In this document: positions 1 to 7,339 of the stretch, piece by piece
Numbering within the stretch: position 1 is the stretch's first letter
Layout: each line of letters opens with the position of its first letter
NCBI GenBank assembly: GCA_037134755.1
Contig: JBAXLO010000144.1
Coordinates: forward strand, 1-12,129
DNA length: 12,129 nucleotides
Direction of reading: 5' to 3'
Source of the DNA: JBAXLO01 sp037134755
Lineage (GTDB): Bacteria > Bacteroidota > Bacteroidia > Bacteroidales > JACABE01
Notes under the pieces: generated by a model
The model's database searches: none
What the model saw: the letters and a program-made list of their open reading frames with translations, nothing else
Told to the model about the DNA's origin: nothing
Program-made: the position numbers and the translations under genes

Positions 1-254
1 CATAATGTTAATTATGCGCAAATGTATTATTATATTTTTTATTGTTTTACTTCCTTCAATAGCAGTTAGTAAATGTTTTCTTTGTGCTTCTTTTTTACCT
101 TCAAAGTCTTCACTTGTTTTAATAGCTTCTTTTTTTCCTTTTTAGTAAGTTTTATATTGTATTCTAAACATGTTTTATCTTCTTCTTTAACATTTTCATC
201 CGCAAATAACTTAACGAAGAATTCATCCAATACCTTAAAAGTCTCGAGTAATAT
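1..254 (-). pseudogene. Decayed or frameshifted coding fragment, runs off left edge
   Basis: On the minus strand one frame is open from 254 to the stop at 68-66. It reads like real protein in its first part (residues such as VLDEFFVKLFADENVKEED). A second frame, open from 141 to position 1, continues the protein-like sequence (EAIKTSEDFEGKKEAQRKHL, then LLTAIEGSKTIKNI). The two frames meet at a run of seven A (136-130). Adding one A, or a -1 slip on the heptamer A AAA AAG at 135-129, would join them. No start codon is visible before 254, because the first frame follows a TAA at 257-255. I do not recognise the family. The Lys/Glu-rich sequence makes its plus-strand antisense look like a Phe/Ser-rich protein, which I treat as a shadow. 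This could be a pseudogene, a sequencing indel, or a true recoding site. Confidence 0.3.
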
Positions 255-351
255 TTATGATGATTTAAAAGTGGATTATGAAATTTATCATGAATGGCCA
301 TTATGTAATAGTGTGTTAAAAGTAGATAGTTTTTTAAGCTATGAATATTAA
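250..351 (+). pseudogene. Possible C-terminal remnant of an unknown gene
   Basis: The last ~33 codons of a plus-strand frame ending with TAA at 349-351 have a balanced, protein-like composition (IYDDLKVDYEIYHEWPLCNS, then VLKVDSFLSYEY). Upstream of about 250 the same frame becomes the Phe/Ser-rich antisense of the minus-strand fragment. This suggests that two unrelated remnants are joined near 250. There is no start codon within the protein-like part and I do not recognise the family. The segment is short, so chance is a serious alternative. Positions 352-428 hold nothing I can identify. Confidence 0.15.
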
Positions 352-428
352 TCAGAATACTTATTAAACTTAATAAATAAAAACATACATCTATTCCTCG
401 TGTATTGATATATTTGTAATATTTTACA

Positions 429-2192
429 TCAATTTGTCATTTGTAAAACATCAATAATAAGATTACTAACACCAGGTTTTTTTTTGGCCAGTTTTTTAAG
501 ATATTCTATGATATTAATTTTTAATTGTTCATTTTTTGTTAATTCTAAAATTTCAGAAGCAAGTAACCAATCAGAATGATATTTATTTATTATGTTTTTA
601 AATATTTCTTCTAACATTTCTTCATTATTAATTTTTTCATTTCTGATTTTCCTTACATTCTTATATAGAGAATCCAAAATCATATTTTCTTGAGATATTA
701 CATGCTTTATTGTTGTAGTTTGAGACACATTATAAAGATCTTGAAAAGAGTTGAAATCTGCCGCTCCTGCATATGCTGAAACTATTTCTTTTCCTATTGC
801 AATATCATAAACTCCATATTCGGGTTTAAAAAGGATTTCATCTTTATAAGTTACAGTACAGTCAATTAATTGTATCAACATTAGTTTTCCTTGAATATTT
901 CTAATACCTGTAACATTCAATCCTTCAACTTTAATTCCACTTTCAAATTCAAACGATAAAGGTTTTCCATCATAAAAATTATATGCCTTTAAATCACTTG
1001 GCCCCATATCTTCAATTGCCAGATTAAAGTTCTTTAATTTACCAAGTGGTGATGAAAATCCATATGGATGAGTTTCGACACCATGTCCAATAAGTTCTTT
1101 ATCAGAATAAGCTAAGGCTGTAGGTCCTTCCGTTTGAAAAAATACCACTTGATTATCTTCATTCTTCAACATTTTGCAAAACTTCCCTGAAATTTGCAAT
1201 CCTGTGGTTAATTGAATTGTACCTACCATTCCTGAATTTATTAACTTTTGAAGTCCTTTATGGCCACCTTTTCTAACACTAAGTGTTCCGGCAAACTCTT
1301 CTAATATTTGCATAAGATGTGAAAAGTCTGGTGTAACAAACAATTGAGGTTGAGGCTTTGTAATATCAAAACCTACATTGACAGCATCAATAGTTAAAGG
1401 TAATTTCTTAACTTTTGCTTCCATACATGATTTACTTTCACCAATTGATGATAATAATCCGGCTCCATAAATATTAGGATTTTCAAAGTCGCCAATAAGC
1501 CCATATTCAACTGTCCACCATTGCAGGTTTCTAATCTGAGACATCTCAGAAAATTCAACATGCATTTCCTGAAGTCTTTCTACTTCTTTTTCAGCATTTT
1601 TAATATCTTCCTCCCCTACTCCTTTGGCTTCTTTTAAAATAGATAATTTTCTAACAGCTTCATATAAATCCAAATCATATTTTGATAAAATGGCTTTGGC
1701 TCCTATTTCTCCTAAACGTCTTAAAAACTCTGCATAATCAGGATTTGCAATAATTGGAGCATGACCGGCAGCTTCATGTATAATATCAGGTGCAGGAGTG
1801 TATTCTATATTCTCTAACTGTCTAATATCGGTTGCAATAACTAACACTTTATAAGCCTGAAATTCCATAAAAGCATTTGGTGGTATAAACCCATCTACAG
1901 TTACTGCCGCCCAACCTATATCTTTTAAAATACGGTTCATCCCATACATGTTAGGAATTTCTTCAATTGATATTCCTGTTTTCACTAGTCCTTCTATATA
2001 TGAATTATGTGCTACCATTGATAAATATTGAACATTTTTCTTCATAACATACCTCCATACAGCCTGATCAATAGAGCTATATTCCGAATAATTTTGAGGT
2101 TTAATAAATTGTTTCAAATGTGGAGGCAATCTTTTTATATTCTCGATAGTATCAAATTCAAATTCTTTATCTGTCATAACTATATTATCCAT
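429..2192 (-). CDS. Aromatic amino acid hydroxylase (biopterin-dependent, phenylalanine 4-monooxygenase-like)
   Basis: This is a 587-residue cytosolic, non-haem iron, pterin-dependent hydroxylase, most likely converting phenylalanine to tyrosine. The catalytic core covers roughly residues 40-320. It contains the iron-binding motif HEAAGHAP (His139, His144) and the third ligand Glu229 in WWTVEYGL. These form the 2-His-1-Glu site of the family. A charged helical segment at about 180-215 (many Glu/Lys with spaced Leu/Ile/Val) may be a coiled coil inserted between the two halves of the iron site. Classical bacterial PheH is about 260-300 residues; here a further ~265 residues follow the core. From family knowledge, this long form is usual in Bacteroidota, and the role of the extension is unknown to me. 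The start ATG at 2192-2190 has no clear Shine-Dalgarno. The gene is transcribed alone, and two inverted repeats lie 48-86 bp upstream. Substrate preference (Phe versus Trp or Tyr) cannot be read from the sequence. Confidence 0.93.
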   Translation of the reverse strand: MDNIVMTDKEFEFDTIENIKRLPPHLKQFIKPQNYSEYSSIDQAVWRYVMKKNVQYLSMVAHNSYIEGLVKTGISIEEIPNMYGMNRILKDIGWAAVTVDGFIPPNAFMEFQAYKVLVIATDIRQLENIEYTPAPDIIHEAAGHAPIIANPDYAEFLRRLGEIGAKAILSKYDLDLYEAVRKLSILKEAKGVGEEDIKNAEKEVERLQEMHVEFSEMSQIRNLQWWTVEYGLIGDFENPNIYGAGLLSSIGESKSCMEAKVKKLPLTIDAVNVGFDITKPQPQLFVTPDFSHLMQILEEFAGTLSVRKGGHKGLQKLINSGMVGTIQLTTGLQISGKFCKMLKNEDNQVVFFQTEGPTALAYSDKELIGHGVETHPYGFSSPLGKLKNFNLAIEDMGPSDLKAYNFYDGKPLSFEFESGIKVEGLNVTGIRNIQGKLMLIQLIDCTVTYKDEILFKPEYGVYDIAIGKEIVSAYAGAADFNSFQDLYNVSQTTTIKHVISQENMILDSLYKNVRKIRNEKINNEEMLEEIFKNIINKYHSDWLLASEILELTKNEQLKINIIEYLKKLAKKKPGVSNLIIDVLQMTN

Positions 2193-2236
2193 ATTTATTA
2201 AAATTAAGCTTTAATTACTATTTAATGAATATTTTT

Positions 2237-2278
2237 GTGGTAATACAACACTATTACACTCCTAATTTAAATTAGAGT
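2237..2278. promoter_or_regulatory. Two adjacent inverted repeats upstream of the hydroxylase
   Basis: The first repeat has arms GTAATA (2240-2245) and TATTAC (2252-2257) around a 6-nt loop, and extends to GTG/CAC with one bulged G. The second is a perfect 14-bp palindrome, CTAATTTAAATTAG (2262-2275), which can also be read as ACTC/GAGT-extended arms with one bulged C (2258-2278). They lie about 48-86 bp upstream of the hydroxylase ATG, where an operator would be expected. The regulator is unknown. AT-rich DNA produces palindromes by chance, so this is tentative. Confidence 0.3.
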
Positions 2279-2586
2279 ATTTGTGTGAGTGCCATTCTAA
2301 ATATTTATACAGATATAATAACAAAGATTTTATATTTGTGCTTTTCAATTCTTAATTATTTTTCAGCATTTAGTAATTTAAAACTTTATTTTACTTGAAA
2401 AATAATTGAATTAATATTTACTGCATAATAAAGTTTAGATACTTTCTAAATAATCTCTATATAATCAATTAATAAAATTGAATTAAAGGGAATTGAATTA
2501 TATTTGCATCATGAAGAATCATTCTTAAGATATTATTAAGTAGATTTTTTTTTATAAATAACAGGTAGTCATAATAGGATAAATTG

Positions 2587-2610
2587 TTATCATTATCATT
2601 ATCATTATCA
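2587..2610. repeat. TTATCA hexanucleotide microsatellite, 4 copies
   Basis: Four exact head-to-tail copies of TTATCA lie at 2587-2610, followed by related sequence. On the minus strand they would read as alternating Asn-Asp. Such tracts are prone to slipped-strand length change. Confidence 0.85.
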
Positions 2611-2628
2611 TTTATTGATGAGATATTA

Positions 2629-2693
2629 TTAATTCTTGAGGCGTTCTTTTTACTTCTTGGAGCGTTATAATCACTTCTTGAGTTTTTAAAGCG
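2629..2693. repeat. Three imperfect 21-bp tandem units
   Basis: Read on the minus strand, three 21-nt units follow each other with the core AAC-GCN-YCA-AGA. They translate as KNSRSDY, NAPRSKK and NASRINN, each with Arg at the fourth position. The units lie directly beside the TTATCA microsatellite. The 'CTCAAGAA' core resembles short dispersed Bacteroidota intergenic repeats (family memory, not checked). No functional protein is claimed. Confidence 0.5.
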
Positions 2694-2861
2694 AGACGAA
2701 CAATCATTATATATCAACACTTTAGTATTGAGTTTAAGAGTTACTTAATTTAATCACGTAAGCCCTTTGCTTAGTAGCTTTGGGGAATATGTGAGACTTG
2801 GCGATTTTACGATATGGTGAGTTGTAACTGAAATGGCGAAGCTGTGAAGAAAATTTGATGA

Positions 2862-2894
2862 TTTGGTGATTTATGAAATAAATTATTATCTTTG
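2862..2894 (+). promoter_or_regulatory. Bacteroidota-type promoter for the GIY-YIG gene
   Basis: TTTG at 2862-2865 and TATCTTTG at 2887-2894 match the Bacteroidota primary sigma consensus TTTG / TAnnTTTG with a 21-bp spacer. Transcription would start near 2900, giving a leader of about 57 nt before the ATG at 2958. Confidence 0.6.
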
Positions 2895-2957
2895 TAAAAA
2901 ATTAAATAGGACATTCGTCAATATAAACAAGTTGACTACAACCACAAAAATACCACA

Positions 2958-3776
2958 ATGACAGATAGTTTCACTGAATTTTATGTTTATGTCTATATTG
3001 ATCCGAGAAACTTTGAAGAGTTTTACTATGGTAAAGGAACAGGCAATAGAAAAAATGCCCACTTGACTGATGAAAGTGATTCTGAGAAAGCAAAACGTAT
3101 AAAAGCAATAAAAAAGGAAGGACTTGAGCCAATTATAAAAGTGATTGCTACGGGTTTGACTGAAAGAGAAGCTTTTTTGATTGAGAAAACTTTAATCTGG
3201 AAACTTGGAAGAACTCTTACAAATCTTTCATCTGGTCATTTTGCAGACAAATTCAGACCTCATGATACATATCATTTGGATTTAACAGGATTTGACTTTA
3301 AAAATGGACTTTACTATGTAAACGTTGGACAAGGAGAACATCGCTGTTGGGATGATTGCAGTAAATTTGGTTTTTTGTCAGCAGGGCAAGATAAAAAGTG
3401 GAGTGACCCAATTAGAACTTTAGAAATTGGTGATATTGTTGTTGCCTACTTAAAAACCCACGGATATGTTGGTATAGGACGAATAAATGAGAAAGCAGTA
3501 AAAGTAAATGATTTTAAAATAAATGGAAATTCGTTAAAGCATCTTAATTTAAAGGTTCCAAATATTTTTGAAAATGCAGAAAATGAAAAGACAGAGTATT
3601 TAGTCAGGGTAGACTGGATAAAATCTGTCAATGACAAATCTGCTAAATGGAAAAGTAACTCAAGACTTTTTACAACTCAATTGATAAAAGCTTCATTACA
3701 AAGTCAACCGAAAACCATTGAGTTTTTAGAAAGGGAATTTAACATTATTTTTAAGGATTTATTATTGATAGAATAA
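2958..3776 (+). CDS. GIY-YIG nuclease fused to a PUA/EVE-like domain
   Basis: A 272-residue protein with two apparent domains. Residues about 8-95 look like a GIY-YIG endonuclease of the LEM-3-like type. A YVYVYIDPR strand (10-17) stands for 'GIY' and FYYGKG (22-27) for 'YIG'. They are followed by the conserved Arg31, the metal-ligand Glu77 in LIEKT, and Asn89 in LTNL. Residues about 116-262 resemble a PUA/EVE-superfamily domain: GLYYVNVGQG, the WDDCSKFGF-SAGQ signature (131-143), then GDIVVAYL and GYVGIGRI (158-175). EVE-like domains are known to bind modified bases in modification-dependent restriction enzymes. I infer a nuclease that recognises modified nucleic acid, possibly a stand-alone type IV-like restriction or phage-defence factor. 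No membrane segment or signal peptide is seen. The gene is monocistronic with its own promoter and no methyltransferase partner. A repair or RNA-directed role is the alternative. Confidence 0.72.
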   Translation: MTDSFTEFYVYVYIDPRNFEEFYYGKGTGNRKNAHLTDESDSEKAKRIKAIKKEGLEPIIKVIATGLTEREAFLIEKTLIWKLGRTLTNLSSGHFADKFRPHDTYHLDLTGFDFKNGLYYVNVGQGEHRCWDDCSKFGFLSAGQDKKWSDPIRTLEIGDIVVAYLKTHGYVGIGRINEKAVKVNDFKINGNSLKHLNLKVPNIFENAENEKTEYLVRVDWIKSVNDKSAKWKSNSRLFTTQLIKASLQSQPKTIEFLEREFNIIFKDLLLIE

Positions 3777-3780
3777 ATAA

Positions 3781-3951
3781 AGCAAAACCACTTTACATGA
3801 AGTTCCCTTTTTTCTTGCAATTTGTGCGATATTGTTATTTATTCTTGCAGTTTTTTATTCAATTGACTATTTCTGAAAAATTATTAAACAACGCAAAGAA
3901 AAGAAGATAGCTGATATTACTGATAATTCAAAAAATGAAAATATTAGTTAA
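3781..3951 (+). pseudogene. Remnant of a small single-span membrane protein
   Basis: Between the GIY-YIG and DUF6155-like genes, one frame starting at AGC 3781 reads as a hydrophobic helix (FFLAICAILLFILAVFY, about 3808-3858). It is interrupted by one TGA (3874-3876) and then continues as a basic cytoplasmic-type tail (KIIKQRKEKKIADI) to a TAA at 3949-3951. The helix plus positive-inside tail is what a real small membrane protein looks like, and TGA could be a mutated Trp codon. There is no in-frame start codon, so it is not expressed as such. The 37-codon ATG frame at 3797 is out of phase with this and looks like noise. Family unknown; a chance hydrophobic stretch in T-rich DNA is possible. 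Confidence 0.3.
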
Positions 3952-3964
3952 AGTGTTTACTACG

Positions 3965-3995
3965 TTTAACATGGGACACAAAAATATTAATTTTG
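3965..3995 (+). promoter_or_regulatory. Bacteroidota-type promoter for the DUF6155-like gene
   Basis: TAATTTTG at 3988-3995 matches TAnnTTTG exactly. TTTA at 3965-3968, 19 bp upstream, is one base from the -33 TTTG. Transcription would start near 4002, leaving a very short leader before the ATG at 4015. Confidence 0.5.
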
Positions 3996-4014
3996 CAATA
4001 CTAAAATACAATTT

Positions 4015-4524
4015 ATGGGATTCTCTGAAATAAAAAAAGAATTGAAAAAACTTGAAAAAGACAGAATAATTGACTTAATTTCTGATCTCTATAAAAAGAA
4101 CAATGCAGTTAAAGAATATTTAGATTTTTATACAAATCCAAATGAAAAAGAAATATTAATTAAATATAAAGTAAAGGTTTATGAAGCTTTTTATCCTAAA
4201 CGTGGATATGGGTTTAAACTATCGAATGGAAAGAAGGCGATTTCAGATTTTAAAAAGTTAGAACCTTCGAAAGAATATATAGCAGATTTAATGCTTTATT
4301 ATGTTGAAACAGGAGTTATATTTACTAATGAATTTGGAGATATAGATGAACCATTTTATAATAGCATGGAAAGTGTATTTCATCAAGCTCTTAAATTGAT
4401 GGAAAAAGAAAGTATTTTAGAATTATTTAAAGATAGAGCACAAAAAGTAGTAAAAGACACAAGTGGAATCGGTTGGGGATTTCATGATGGATTAAGTTAT
4501 ACATACTATGAATTTTACCATTAA
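4015..4524 (+). CDS. DUF6155-like conserved protein of unknown function
   Basis: A 169-residue soluble, mostly helical protein rich in Lys/Glu. The pattern of an N-terminal KKELKKLEKDRIIDLISDLY helix, then VKEYLDFYTNP (residues about 32-42), YPKRG (60-64) and YIADLMLYYVETG (89-101) resembles the Bacteroidota/Firmicutes family DUF6155. I am calling this from memory of the family, not a search. No catalytic motif, membrane segment or signal peptide is visible, and I assign no function. The start is supported by a promoter only ~20 bp upstream. There is no Shine-Dalgarno. It is transcribed alone and ends convergent with the sdh/frd operon at a shared terminator. Confidence 0.7.
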   Translation: MGFSEIKKELKKLEKDRIIDLISDLYKKNNAVKEYLDFYTNPNEKEILIKYKVKVYEAFYPKRGYGFKLSNGKKAISDFKKLEPSKEYIADLMLYYVETGVIFTNEFGDIDEPFYNSMESVFHQALKLMEKESILELFKDRAQKVVKDTSGIGWGFHDGLSYTYYEFYH

Positions 4525-4556
4525 TATTTACTCAATTATATAATTAATCATAAAAT

Positions 4557-4592
4557 AAAAAACCTCCCTTTCTTGCGAAAAGGAGGTTTTTT
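4557..4592. terminator. Bidirectional intrinsic terminator
   Basis: AACCTCC (4561-4567) pairs with GGAGGTT (4582-4588). The stem continues through one mismatch into TTTC/GAAA with a TTGC tetraloop. A-runs on the left and T-runs on the right give a U-tail in both directions. It ends the DUF6155-like gene from the left and the sdh/frd operon from the right. Confidence 0.88.
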
Positions 4593-4614
4593 ATTTTATG
4601 TAAACAATTATTTG

Positions 4615-5355
4615 TTACGAAACTTTTGCACAGAAAAACTCACGATTCATACGTGCAATATTATCAGCTGATATTTGTTTAGGACATTCAGCTTCGCAAG
4701 CATAAGTATTAGTACAATTACCAAAACCAAGTTCATCCATTTTTGCAACCATAGCCTCTACCCTACTCTGAGCTTCCATTTTACCTTGTGGCAATAATGC
4801 AAACTGAGAAACTTTAGCAGCTACAAACAACATTGCAGAAGCATTTTTACAAGCAGCCACACAAGCACCACAACCTATACAAGCTGCAGCATCCATAGCT
4901 AACTCAGCATCTGCTCTGTTAATAGGAATCGAATTTGCATCTGGAACACCACCTGTAGTTACTGACACATAACCACCAGCCTGAATAATTTCGTCAAATG
5001 CTTTACGGTTAATCATAAGATCCTTAATAACAGGGAATGCTTTTGAACGCCAAGGTTCAATTACAATAGTATCCCCATCTTTGAACTTACGCATGTGCAA
5101 CTGGCATGTAGTTACTTCATCATCTGGTCCGTGAGGGCGACCATTAATATAAAGACTACACATTCCACAAATACCTTCGCGACAATCGTGATCGAAATTA
5201 ATTGGAAGTTGAACTTTATCAATTAAGGATTCATTAAGTATATCTAACATTTCTAAAAACGAACATTCTGTAGATATACCGGTAACTTTGTATGTTTCGA
5301 ATTTCCCTTTTGCTTTAGGATTTTCCTGACGCCATATTTTTAATGTAAGATCCAT
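4615..5355 (-). CDS. sdhB: Succinate dehydrogenase/fumarate reductase iron-sulfur subunit
   Basis: This 246-residue subunit carries electrons between the flavoprotein and the membrane cytochrome b of complex II. The N-terminal plant-type ferredoxin domain has Cys58, Cys63, Cys66 and Cys84 (CREGICGMC...C) for the [2Fe-2S] cluster. The C-terminal domain has Cys159, Cys162, Cys165 and Cys169 (CIGCGACVAACK) plus Cys214, Cys220 and Cys224 (CTNTYACEAECP) for the [4Fe-4S] and [3Fe-4S] clusters. The length is normal for the Bacteroidota form. It is the last gene of the operon, 32 bp downstream of the flavoprotein gene, and is followed by the bidirectional terminator. Whether the complex works mainly as succinate dehydrogenase or fumarate reductase (frdB) cannot be decided from sequence. 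Confidence 0.96.
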   Translation of the reverse strand: MDLTLKIWRQENPKAKGKFETYKVTGISTECSFLEMLDILNESLIDKVQLPINFDHDCREGICGMCSLYINGRPHGPDDEVTTCQLHMRKFKDGDTIVIEPWRSKAFPVIKDLMINRKAFDEIIQAGGYVSVTTGGVPDANSIPINRADAELAMDAAACIGCGACVAACKNASAMLFVAAKVSQFALLPQGKMEAQSRVEAMVAKMDELGFGNCTNTYACEAECPKQISADNIARMNREFFCAKVS

Positions 5356-5387
5356 GTTTTTCTTTTTAAATGTGATTAAATCAAATA

Positions 5388-7328
5388 CTATTTATAATCT
5401 CTTTGTTTTACTTCAATTGATTCATAAACCAATGGTTCTTTGTGTAAAACAGGAGCTTCGTTTTCGCCTTTATATTCCCAGGCTCCAACAAATTTAAAGT
5501 CATCGTCATTTCGCTTAGCTTCTCCTTCAGGAGTTTGATGTTCTTCTCTAAAATGACCTCCACATGATTCTTCACGTTGCAAAGCATCAATTGCTAATAA
5601 TTCACCTAATTCAATAAAGTCAGCAACTCTTGTAGCTTTTTCTAATTCAGTATTAACACCATTATTATCACCCGGAATTCTTAAATCAGACCAAAAGTCT
5701 TTCTTTAATTCACGGATAAGTTCAATAGCTTTCTTTAATCCATCAGCAGTTCTGCCCATTCCAACATAATCCCACATGATGTTCCCTAGCTTTCTATGGA
5801 AATGATCTACTGATTTATTTCCTTTAATACCCATCAACTTATCCAGTCTGTCTTTAACTGCTTTTTCAGTTTCAACAAACTCAGGAATGTCAGTCGACAT
5901 ACGAGGAACTTTAATATCTTTAGATAAATAATTTTGAATAGTATAAGGAAGCACGAAATAACCATCAGATAAACCTTGCATTAAAGCGGAAGCACCTAAA
6001 CGGTTAGCACCATGATCAGAGAAATTAGCTTCACCAGCAACAAATAATCCTGGTATAGTAGATTGTAATTCATAATCAACCCAAGTACCACCCATAGTAT
6101 AATGTACAGCAGGATAAATCATCATTGGATTTTGATATGGATTTTCATCAACTATCTTTTCGTACATCTGGAATAAATTGCCATATCTTTCTTCAATAAC
6201 ATCTTTACCTAGACGTTTAATTGAATCTTTAAAATCAAGATAAACAGCTAAACCTGTTGTTCCAACACCATAACCTGCATCACATCTTTCTTTAGCAGCT
6301 CTTGAAGCCACATCACGAGGAACAAGGTTTCCGAATGCTGGATATCTTCTTTCTAAGAAATAATCACGATCTTCTTCTTTAAGATCAATTGCATTCATCT
6401 TTTTATTTCTTATCTTTTCAGCATCCTCTTTATTTTTAGGAACCCAAATACGACCGTCATTACGTAAACTTTCACTCATAAGTGTTAGTTTAGATTGATA
6501 ATCTCCATGAACAGGAATACAAGTTGGATGTATCTGAACATAACAAGGATTAGCAAAGAAAGCACCTTTCTTATAAATCTGCCATGCTGCACTTACATTC
6601 GAATTCATTGCATTAGTAGATAGGAAATAGACATTACCATAACCACCTGTTGCAACAACTACTGCATGACCAAAATGTTTTTCAAGTTCACCTGTAACAA
6701 GATTTCTTGTAATAATACCTCTTGCTTTGCCTTCAACTAATACAACATCCATCATTTCCTGACGGGTGTAAAGAGTAACATTACCAAGTTTTATCTGATG
6801 ACTTAAAGCACCATAAGCGCCTAATAATAATTGTTGTCCGGTTTGTCCACGAGCATAAAAAGTACGCGATACCTGAGCACCACCAAACGAACGATTATCT
6901 AATAAACCACTATAATCTCTTGCAAAAGGAACACCCTGTGCAACACATTGATCGATAATTGAATTACTAACTTCAGCTAAACGATGTACATTAGCTTCTC
7001 TTGCACGATAATCACCACCTTTAATAGTGTCGTAGAATAAACGATAAACACTATCACCATCATTTGGATAATTCTTAGCAGCATTTATACCGCCTTGAGC
7101 AGCTATACTATGTGCTCTTCTTGGACTATCCTGTATACAAAATATCTTAACTTTAAATCCTAATGCTCCTAAACTTGCTGCAGCTGAAGCACCTGCTAAA
7201 CCTGTTCCTACAACTATAATATCTAATTTAGGTTTGTTTGGTGGATTTACAAGATTCTGATGTGCTTTATAATGCGACCATTTTTCGGCTAATGGACCTT
7301 GAGGTATTTTTGAGTTTAATTGTGTCAT
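5388..7328 (-). CDS. sdhA: Succinate dehydrogenase/fumarate reductase flavoprotein subunit
   Basis: A 646-residue catalytic subunit that interconverts succinate and fumarate at a covalently bound FAD. The dinucleotide-binding strand-loop is VVGTGLAGASAA (39-50). His73 in HSIAAQGG is the expected covalent FAD attachment site. Further family motifs are HPTCIPV (substrate region), PRDVASRA (catalytic Arg loop) and GLFVAGEANFSDHGANRLGA near the C-terminal part of the FAD domain. The C-terminal helical and capping segments complete the usual length for the type found in Bacteroidota and Epsilonproteobacteria. The start at 7328 follows the cytochrome b gene by 11 bp, preceded by an A/G-rich stretch, so the genes are cotranscribed. 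The whole complex faces the cytoplasm, tethered to the membrane subunit. No anomaly was seen. Confidence 0.97.
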   Translation of the reverse strand: MTQLNSKIPQGPLAEKWSHYKAHQNLVNPPNKPKLDIIVVGTGLAGASAAASLGALGFKVKIFCIQDSPRRAHSIAAQGGINAAKNYPNDGDSVYRLFYDTIKGGDYRAREANVHRLAEVSNSIIDQCVAQGVPFARDYSGLLDNRSFGGAQVSRTFYARGQTGQQLLLGAYGALSHQIKLGNVTLYTRQEMMDVVLVEGKARGIITRNLVTGELEKHFGHAVVVATGGYGNVYFLSTNAMNSNVSAAWQIYKKGAFFANPCYVQIHPTCIPVHGDYQSKLTLMSESLRNDGRIWVPKNKEDAEKIRNKKMNAIDLKEEDRDYFLERRYPAFGNLVPRDVASRAAKERCDAGYGVGTTGLAVYLDFKDSIKRLGKDVIEERYGNLFQMYEKIVDENPYQNPMMIYPAVHYTMGGTWVDYELQSTIPGLFVAGEANFSDHGANRLGASALMQGLSDGYFVLPYTIQNYLSKDIKVPRMSTDIPEFVETEKAVKDRLDKLMGIKGNKSVDHFHRKLGNIMWDYVGMGRTADGLKKAIELIRELKKDFWSDLRIPGDNNGVNTELEKATRVADFIELGELLAIDALQREESCGGHFREEHQTPEGEAKRNDDDFKFVGAWEYKGENEAPVLHKEPLVYESIEVKQRDYK

Positions 7329-7339
7329 TTCTTTTCTTT

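Larger units (their letters stand above)
2193..2957. other. 765-bp intergenic region without a convincing gene
   Basis: This stretch separates the divergent hydroxylase and GIY-YIG genes. It holds inverted repeats near the hydroxylase start (2237-2278), a TTATCA microsatellite (2587-2610), a 21-bp-periodic repeat (about 2629-2693), and a promoter for the GIY-YIG gene (2862-2894). A GTG-initiated minus-strand frame of 83 codons (2720-2469) covers the repeats. Its product is mostly Asn/Asp/Ser repeat sequence with no ribosome binding site, so I do not call it a gene. The part at 2780-2880 is rich in short direct repeats of the form GGCGA/GGTGA/GATTTGGTGATTT. Confidence 0.6.

Noticed and set aside
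73..351. 92-codon plus-strand frame starting at ATG 73
   Set aside because: Its first two thirds are Phe/Ser-rich antisense of a Lys/Glu-rich minus-strand fragment. Only the last ~33 codons look protein-like, and they are listed separately as a possible remnant.
400..430. Terminator after the hydroxylase gene
   Set aside because: Only short AT inverted repeats (ATTGAT/ATCAAT, TGTAA/TTACA) with no GC stem or clear T-tail.
2469..2720. 83-codon minus-strand frame with a GTG start
   Set aside because: The product is mainly repeat-derived (Asn-Asp tract and Arg/Ser/Asn heptads), there is no ribosome binding site or promoter, and the remainder is low complexity.
3446..3637. 63-codon minus-strand frame inside the GIY-YIG gene
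   Set aside because: Lies wholly within a well-supported gene and shows no family features; an antisense shadow.
3797..3910. 37-codon ATG frame between the GIY-YIG and DUF6155-like genes
   Set aside because: No ribosome binding site or promoter, and the neighbouring frame gives the more coherent membrane-protein sequence.
5408..5590. 60-codon minus-strand frame inside the flavoprotein gene
   Set aside because: Out-of-frame overlap with the C-terminal coding part of a highly conserved gene.
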